Under the pieces are notes generated by a model, which saw only the letters and a program-made list of their open reading frames with translations, was not told the origin of the DNA and searched no databases. From Oligoflexus sp. (GTDB lineage Bacteria > Bdellovibrionota_B > Oligoflexia > Oligoflexales > Oligoflexaceae), in NCBI GenBank assembly GCA_030151925.1, contig JASLCY010000005.1, positions 1-9,165 of the forward strand: a stretch of 9,165 bases of DNA, read 5' to 3'. This document shows positions 4,818 to 9,165 of the stretch, one piece after another; position 1 is the stretch's first letter, and every line of letters begins with the position of its first letter. Position numbers and translations under genes: made by a program.

Positions 4818-5297
4818 CTAATGGTAAGCGAGCTTTGCGAGGCGGAGGACCATAGCCTCGAGTTCGCGGGCGTCCACGGGCTTCGCCATATGATCCTGAA
4901 AACCCGATTCGAGGGCTTCGCGGCGATCCTCTTCGCGGCCCCAGGCGGTGAGCGCCATCGCCGGGACATGGCTCGCGGCGGCATGGGTGCGGCGCACGCG
5001 GCGCATCAGCTCATAGCCGTTCTCATCGGGCATTCCTATATCGCTCACGATCACGTCCGGCGTGAAGCTCTGCAGCAGCTCGAAAGCCTCCTGGGCGGAG
5101 CTCGCCATCACGGCCTCGGCGCCCGCGCGTTTCAGGATGGTCTTGACGAGCAGGCGCGCGTCCTTGTCGTCGTCTATCGCCAACACTTTCAGCCCTTCGA
5201 GGGCCTTGGGTTTTAGAGGGGACTGAGCGGGGGCGCCCCTTGAATTGAATACAAAGGGCAAGACCGCTCCGCTGATGCCTTCGTCGGTATTGTTCAT
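4818..5297 (-). CDS. Single-domain response regulator (CheY-like receiver with N-terminal extension)
   Basis: This is a phosphorylatable receiver protein of 159 residues with no output domain. Residues 1-34 are a variable, probably flexible extension. Residues 36-157 are a complete receiver: acidic Asp42/Asp43 for Mg2+, phosphoacceptor Asp86 in VSDIGMPDENG, Thr117 in ALTAWG, and Lys139 in AKPVD. All key residues are present, so it should be active. The sequence style (GMPDENGYELMRRVR, ALTAWGREEDR, GFQDHMAKPV) is that of receivers found at the C-terminus of PAS or CheB/CheR hybrid kinases, here free-standing. The ATG at 5297 follows AAGGA with a rather long 10-nt gap. The frame stays open upstream to 5555, but that extension has no receiver homology and would run into the divergent kinase gene. 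It is divergent from the hybrid kinase across 222 bp, making that kinase its likely phosphodonor (inference). Confidence 0.93.
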   Translation of the reverse strand: MNNTDEGISGAVLPFVFNSRGAPAQSPLKPKALEGLKVLAIDDDKDARLLVKTILKRAGAEAVMASSAQEAFELLQSFTPDVIVSDIGMPDENGYELMRRVRRTHAAASHVPAMALTAWGREEDRREALESGFQDHMAKPVDARELEAMVLRLAKLAYH

Positions 5298-5433
5298 TTG
5301 TAAGTCTTCCTTATCGCAGACGAGATGGGACCGGAACCTGGCTCTTCCGGCTTCGCCTCTGATACTAAATGAATCCTCTAGGCAGATCCAGGCGACATTC
5401 CTTATGATAGGCCCAATATTTCCTCTAGAAATG

Positions 5434-5461
5434 CTTTCACTCTCGTGTCGCCCAGTAGAAT
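5434..5461 (+). promoter_or_regulatory. Candidate promoter of the hybrid kinase in the divergent 5298-5519 gap
   Basis: CTTTCA (5434-5439) is followed after 16 bp by TAGAAT (5456-5461), a 5-of-6 match to the -10 consensus; the -35 is poor (3 of 6). The start would fall near 5468, about 50 nt ahead of the kinase ATG. On the other strand, towards the response regulator, I see only a weak TAGTAT-like -10 and no good -35. The 222-bp gap is A+T-richer than its surroundings and has no evident RNA gene or repeat. Confidence 0.35.
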
Positions 5462-5519
5462 ATATTAAGCTTCGTGGTGTGCCGGAAAAAACCCTAAACA
5501 ATCTGGTGAGCCAAACCTT

Positions 5520-8390
5520 ATGGTGTCGATACGCCGCCTTTTTTCCACACAGCAATGGCTCACGCTGATCTTCCTCTCAGCCGCGGGCATCCTCGGCAAT
5601 TATTTTTCCGTGCCCGTATTCCAGAACATGGAATTCTTCTTCGGCAGCACCGCCTCGCTGCTCGCCCTCTTCATACTCGGCCTCAGGCCGGCCCTCTTCG
5701 TCTCGCTGGTGAGCGGGATCTACTTCTCGATCTACTGGGGGCATCCCATCGGCCTGCTCATCGGCCTCATGGAGACGCTCGTCATCGGCCTGCTCACGCG
5801 CCGCCTGCGCTTCAACCTGCTGCTGGCCTCGGCCTGCTTCTGGTCTTTGATCGGCCTCCCCCTGCTGATCGCCGCCTATCATTATTACCTCGCCATGAGC
5901 CTGGGCGGGACGCAGCTCCTCGCCCTGAAACAAGCGGTGAACGGCCTCCTGAACGCGACCATCGCGAGCATCCTGTTCAGCTTCGTCCCCGCCATCCGCA
6001 ATTGGGGCCGCCGGGAAAAGCTGCGGCTCGGCGTCGCCGAAGCCTGCTTCACCCTGCTCGCCACGCTCGTGCTCATCCCCCTGCTCTTCCAGAACATCTG
6101 GAACGCCGAGGGCACCACCCAGAAGATCCGGGGCGACATCAAGACCAACCTCATCTCCACCACCAACGCGATCGACACTCACCTGACCGCGTGGCGGGAT
6201 AAGCATTTCGCGGCCCTCAGCAGCCTCGCGCGCGTCGCCGAGCGCGTCGGCGTCGCCTACACGCCGGAACTCGAGACCGATCTCGCGGTCGCGAATGAGA
6301 TGATCCCCGAGGTGCGCGCGGCTTATATCGCCGATGCCGACGCCAACGTCGTCGCGATCGACCCGCCGGTGAACCGGAGGGGCGAGAGCACGCGCGGCCG
6401 GAACTTCGGCGCCAGGGCTTATTTCCAGGACCTCAAACGCACGATGAAGCCGGTCTTCTCCGACGTCTTCATGGGCACGCTCCAGCTCCCGCCCTACATC
6501 ACGATCAGCTGGCCGATACAGAACTCGGGCATCTTCCTCGGTTACGCCTGCTTCGTCGTCGAGTTCGAGAAGCTGAACGAGACGCTCTTCAAGTTCGTGA
6601 GCCGGCTCGGTTATCACGCGGTGATCCTCGACGCGAAGGAGCGCGTCATCACCTCGACCAATCCTCACGAGCGTCCGGGCGATACCCTCGAGTACCTGAG
6701 CCACGGCCGGCTCACGAAACAACCCGACGGCACTTTCCAATGGTCGCCGAGCACGCCGGGCACCACCTTCTTCTCCTCCTGGGAGAAGTCCGTCCTCGGC
6801 CGCAGGGTCGCGCTCTCCGGCATCCCGGGCTGGTCGGTCATCATCGAAGCTCCTTACGCGCCTCATCAAACCTTCCTGCAGGAAACCTACACGCGGGCCT
6901 TCGCCCTGATGTTCGGCCTCTCCTGCGTCGCGCTGCTGGGCGCTTCCCTCATCAGCCGCCTGATCACGCAGAGCCTCCTGAAGCTCACCGACGTCACGGC
7001 CCGCTTCGATGAGCTCGTCTCGGGCGACAACGGCCTCCCCTGGCCGAGCAGCGACCTCGCCGAGGTCAACCTCCTGATCGCCAATTTCCGCCATGCGAAG
7101 GACACCCTGAGGACGAAGTTCCTGGAGAACGAGCAGACGCAGAAGGAGCTGGCGCGCGCGAAGCAGATCGCCGAGGATTCGAACCAGGCGAAGAGCTATT
7201 TCCTCGCGAACATGAGCCACGAGATCCGCACTCCGCTCGGCGCCATCCTCGGTTCCGCCGACCTCATGATGAACGCGCCGGACGGCGACCCGAGCGAATG
7301 CCTGGAAGCGATCAAACGCAACGGGGCGCAGCTCTCCCGCCTGATCGACGACATCCTGGACCTCTCGAAGATCGAAGCGAGCCGCATCGATTTCGAGAGC
7401 AGCGAATTCCCGCTCGTCGACCTGGTGAGGGACGGCATCTACCTGCTGAGGCATCTCGCGATCGACAAGGGCATCTCGCTCGAAGTGAAGCAGGACGGCC
7501 CGTTGCCGCTCATGATCACGTCTGACATCACGCGCATCAAGCAGATCCTGATCAACATCATCGGCAACGCGATCAAATTCACCGCGCGCGGCGGCGTCAC
7601 CGTCACCCTCAGCTACCTGCCGGGCGAGGTCGATAGGCTCGCGTTCCGCGTCCGCGATACCGGACTCGGCATAAGCTCCGAGCAGAAAGAACGGTTGTTC
7701 CAGCCCTTCATGCAGGCGGACGCCTCGACCTCGAGGCGCTTCGGCGGAACGGGCCTCGGCCTGGTGCTCGCCAAACGGCTCGCGGAGGCGTTGCAGGGCG
7801 ACGTCGTGATCGAAGCCAGCGAGCTCGGGCAGGGTTCGACCTTCCTCATCACGATCGGCGTCGGCTCGATGACCGGCATCCCTTTCACCAACTCGCTCGA
7901 AGACGCGCTGGAAGCGGCGAATCGCATGAACATGGAACGGGAGAAGACGCGGCGCTCGCGCCCTCAGAATGAATACCTGGCGTTGGCCGGCCGCAACGTG
8001 CTGGTCGTCGACGATGCGCCGGACAACCGCTGGCTGCTCACCCGCATGCTGAAGATGGCAGGACTCGAGGTGGATACGCTCGAGAGCGGTTACGAGGCGC
8101 TCGAAAGGCTCAAATCCGCGGCTTACGACATCGTCCTCATGGATATCCAGATGCCGGGCATCGACGGTTACGAGACGTGCCGCCGCCTGCGGGAGCAGGG
8201 CTATCGGAAACCTTTGATCGCGCTGACCGCGCATGCGATGAAGGAAGACAGGGAGAAGAGCTTCGCGGCCGGGTTCGACGACCATATCGCCAAACCCATC
8301 AATCGCGAGCAGCTCCTCGAGACGATAGTCCGTTTAACCGAGGGACGAAGAATAGCGCCGCAATCCGAGCTGCCACACCACCAGGTTTAA
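5520..8390 (+). CDS. Membrane hybrid histidine kinase: integral-membrane sensor, dCache-like, HAMP-like, HisKA, HATPase, receiver
   Basis: This is an inner-membrane sensor kinase of 956 residues. Residues 13-193 hold about six membrane helices, resembling a MASE-type sensory module (YWGHP at 72-76, ALKQAVNGLLNA at 135-146). Residues 195-450 are a periplasmic double-Cache-like sensor, with the typical GRNFGARAYFQ at 293-303. A further membrane helix spans 459-480, then a HAMP-like and coiled segment to about 557. HisKA has His567 in NMSHEIRTPLG. The ATPase has Asn683 (N box), Asp713 (DTGLGIS) and 741-748 (FGGTGLGL). The receiver at 826-943 has Asp831/832, phosphoacceptor Asp875 (LMDIQMPG), Thr903 and Lys925. 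All catalytic residues are intact. There is no Hpt domain, so a phosphorelay would need a separate Hpt protein. The ATG at 5520 has only a weak GGTGAG site 11 nt upstream but keeps the first membrane helix. The last 19 codons, counting the stop, overlap the permease gene. The ligand is unknown. Confidence 0.95.
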   Translation: MVSIRRLFSTQQWLTLIFLSAAGILGNYFSVPVFQNMEFFFGSTASLLALFILGLRPALFVSLVSGIYFSIYWGHPIGLLIGLMETLVIGLLTRRLRFNLLLASACFWSLIGLPLLIAAYHYYLAMSLGGTQLLALKQAVNGLLNATIASILFSFVPAIRNWGRREKLRLGVAEACFTLLATLVLIPLLFQNIWNAEGTTQKIRGDIKTNLISTTNAIDTHLTAWRDKHFAALSSLARVAERVGVAYTPELETDLAVANEMIPEVRAAYIADADANVVAIDPPVNRRGESTRGRNFGARAYFQDLKRTMKPVFSDVFMGTLQLPPYITISWPIQNSGIFLGYACFVVEFEKLNETLFKFVSRLGYHAVILDAKERVITSTNPHERPGDTLEYLSHGRLTKQPDGTFQWSPSTPGTTFFSSWEKSVLGRRVALSGIPGWSVIIEAPYAPHQTFLQETYTRAFALMFGLSCVALLGASLISRLITQSLLKLTDVTARFDELVSGDNGLPWPSSDLAEVNLLIANFRHAKDTLRTKFLENEQTQKELARAKQIAEDSNQAKSYFLANMSHEIRTPLGAILGSADLMMNAPDGDPSECLEAIKRNGAQLSRLIDDILDLSKIEASRIDFESSEFPLVDLVRDGIYLLRHLAIDKGISLEVKQDGPLPLMITSDITRIKQILINIIGNAIKFTARGGVTVTLSYLPGEVDRLAFRVRDTGLGISSEQKERLFQPFMQADASTSRRFGGTGLGLVLAKRLAEALQGDVVIEASELGQGSTFLITIGVGSMTGIPFTNSLEDALEAANRMNMEREKTRRSRPQNEYLALAGRNVLVVDDAPDNRWLLTRMLKMAGLEVDTLESGYEALERLKSAAYDIVLMDIQMPGIDGYETCRRLREQGYRKPLIALTAHAMKEDREKSFAAGFDDHIAKPINREQLLETIVRLTEGRRIAPQSELPHHQV

Positions 8391-9122
8391 GACGATGAAC
8401 GCGGCCACCACCTCGAGGACGTGCAGCACCGAGCCCCAGCCCACCTGGGCGAAGAGCGCGTCGGCCGGCACCGAGGCGAACACCGAGTAAGGTATGATCG
8501 TGAGCAGGACCACGCGGAGCAGGCCCTTGAAGATGTGGTGAGGCCGCGAGGCGAAGTTCACGCCCTCGAAGTAGACCGTCATCATCGCTTCGGCCGATTC
8601 CCACCAGAAGATCACCATCAGGAAGAGGAAGATGGTGAGGAAATAGAGCAGTCCGGTGAGGACCAGCAGGCAGATGTAGATCGCGATCGCCCACCAATGG
8701 AACGTTCCCGAGTAGGTCGCGAGGAAATAGCCGAGCAGCGAGCTGGATATCAGCACGTTGACGAGCGAAGCGAAGTTGATGTAACGGAAGCCCACGAAGA
8801 ACCACGATGAGATGGGCTTGGTCAGGTAGTGGTCGAGCCCGCCCTGCCGATAGAGCATCTGGAACGAATAATACATATCGCCGAAGAAGGTCATCTGCAG
8901 CGCGTCCACCACCATGAAACCGCAGGCGAAGACGAGCGCCTGCTCCTCGTTCCAGCCGCCGAGCGTCGGCACGTGGTTGTAGAGGACCTTGTAGAAGCCG
9001 AGGAAGATCGCATAGAACGCGACGTCCATCAGGATGCGGAACCCGAGCTCGGCGCGGAACTGCAGCGCGCGCGAGGCCGCGAAGCGCATGAAGTTCAAAT
9101 AGATGCGTAGATACCGAAGCAT
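8334..9122 (-). CDS. ABC-2 type transporter permease (DUF990/ABC2_membrane_6-like)
   Basis: This is a 262-residue integral-membrane subunit of an ABC exporter. Six membrane segments are visible, at roughly 29-48, 61-80, 108-136, 143-174, 200-220 and 229-251. Features recalled from the DUF990-like permease family (PF06182) include LDHYLTKPIS at 96-105, the RPHHIFKGLLR stretch at 193-203 followed by IIPYSVFASVPA, and the C-terminal GLRRYSSSLG. Length is normal for the family. Such permeases usually act as pairs with one ATPase of the ABC-2 (drug, lipid or polysaccharide export) class; the substrate is unknown. AGGAGG at 9128-9133 lies 5 nt before the ATG and its first base is in the stop codon of the preceding gene, so translation is probably coupled in an operon entering from the right. 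The final 18 codons and stop overlap the 3' end of the hybrid kinase in antiparallel. Confidence 0.93.
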   Translation of the reverse strand: MLRYLRIYLNFMRFAASRALQFRAELGFRILMDVAFYAIFLGFYKVLYNHVPTLGGWNEEQALVFACGFMVVDALQMTFFGDMYYSFQMLYRQGGLDHYLTKPISSWFFVGFRYINFASLVNVLISSSLLGYFLATYSGTFHWWAIAIYICLLVLTGLLYFLTIFLFLMVIFWWESAEAMMTVYFEGVNFASRPHHIFKGLLRVVLLTIIPYSVFASVPADALFAQVGWGSVLHVLEVVAAFIVLNLVVWQLGLRRYSSSLG

Positions 9123-9132
9123 GCTGCCCTCC

Positions 9133-9165
9133 TTAGGCGCCGATGCCGGAATAGTTCTTCGAGCC
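9133..9165 (-). CDS. C-terminal end of an upstream operon gene, probably a partner ABC-2 permease
   Basis: Ten codons and a TAA are visible, reading GSKNYSGIGA, in the only frame whose stop abuts the next ribosome binding site. The gap to the following ATG is 10 nt. The ending resembles the RRYSG-like C-termini of DUF990-type permeases, and such permeases usually occur as adjacent pairs. The identity is therefore a reasoned guess from ten residues. Confidence 0.55.
   Translation of the reverse strand, partial: GSKNYSGIGA

Noticed and set aside
3713..4984. 423-codon minus-strand frame across the lipoprotein and the response-regulator end
   Set aside because: It is antisense to a gene with a clear signal peptide and ribosome binding site, and also overlaps the true response-regulator frame; its translation is compositionally a shadow.
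4806..5216. Plus-strand 136-codon frame opposite the response regulator
   Set aside because: It is antisense to a complete receiver domain and has no ribosome binding site or recognisable motif.
5298..5555. 86-residue N-terminal extension of the response regulator
   Set aside because: The frame is open but has no receiver features, would run into the kinase 5' end, and leaves no room for the divergent promoters.
5577..8285. 902-codon open frame on the minus strand inside the hybrid kinase
   Set aside because: It is an antisense mirror of the kinase codons, dominated by Arg, Glu, Asp and Val with no recognisable domain. The plus-strand frame has every kinase motif in order.

Overview
The window is G+C-rich chromosomal DNA, by eye, with A+T-richer gaps between genes. 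It comes from a Gram-negative bacterium. The signs are two lipoproteins with type II signal peptides, a textbook-like sigma-54 (-24/-12) promoter, a hybrid CheB/CheR chemotaxis-type signalling protein and a large membrane hybrid histidine kinase. The overall style recalls Bdellovibrionota/Oligoflexia or other former Deltaproteobacteria, but no marker gene is present, so that placement is only a weak guess. I see no tRNA, rRNA, CRISPR array, transposase or phage gene.

Layout, left to right. (1) Positions 1-1737, minus: a CheB-CheR-PAS fusion that runs off the left edge, with its promoter at about 1764-1792. (2) Positions 1873-2064, plus: a 63-residue, very lysine-rich protein that converges on (3) 2128-2400, minus: a 90-residue protein of unknown function. 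The two share a 10-bp perfect hairpin between their stops. A 239-bp gap upstream of gene 3 holds a sigma-28-like sequence with short spacing and a bulged 13-bp hairpin. (4) Positions 2640-3290, minus: a low-complexity lipoprotein whose upstream region has a sigma-54 promoter with exact GG-N10-GC geometry, a leader hairpin and a 12-bp-period tandem repeat next to the ribosome binding site. (5) Positions 3527-4729, plus: a 400-residue lipoprotein of unknown family, divergent from gene 4. (6) Positions 4818-5297, minus: a single-domain response regulator, divergent from (7) 5520-8390, plus: a 956-residue hybrid kinase (integral-membrane sensor, dCache-like sensor, HAMP-like linker, HisKA, HATPase, receiver). 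(8) Positions 8334-9122, minus: an ABC-2 type permease whose 3' end overlaps the kinase 3' end by 57 bp. It follows by 10 nt (9) another gene, of which only the last ten codons are visible and which is probably the partner permease.

Functionally the window is dominated by signal transduction: a chemotaxis-like methylesterase/methyltransferase hybrid, a stand-alone receiver and a hybrid kinase. These are interleaved with envelope lipoproteins and the edge of an exporter operon. The divergent pair 6/7 is the best candidate for a functional unit. Genes 4 and 5 are a second divergent pair, of secreted lipid-anchored proteins. I did not find convincing evidence of a complete novel defence or mobile system. 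The most useful leads are the sigma-54-controlled lipoprotein with its structured leader, the sigma-28-like site, the antiparallel 3' overlap and the unassigned lipoproteins and small proteins.
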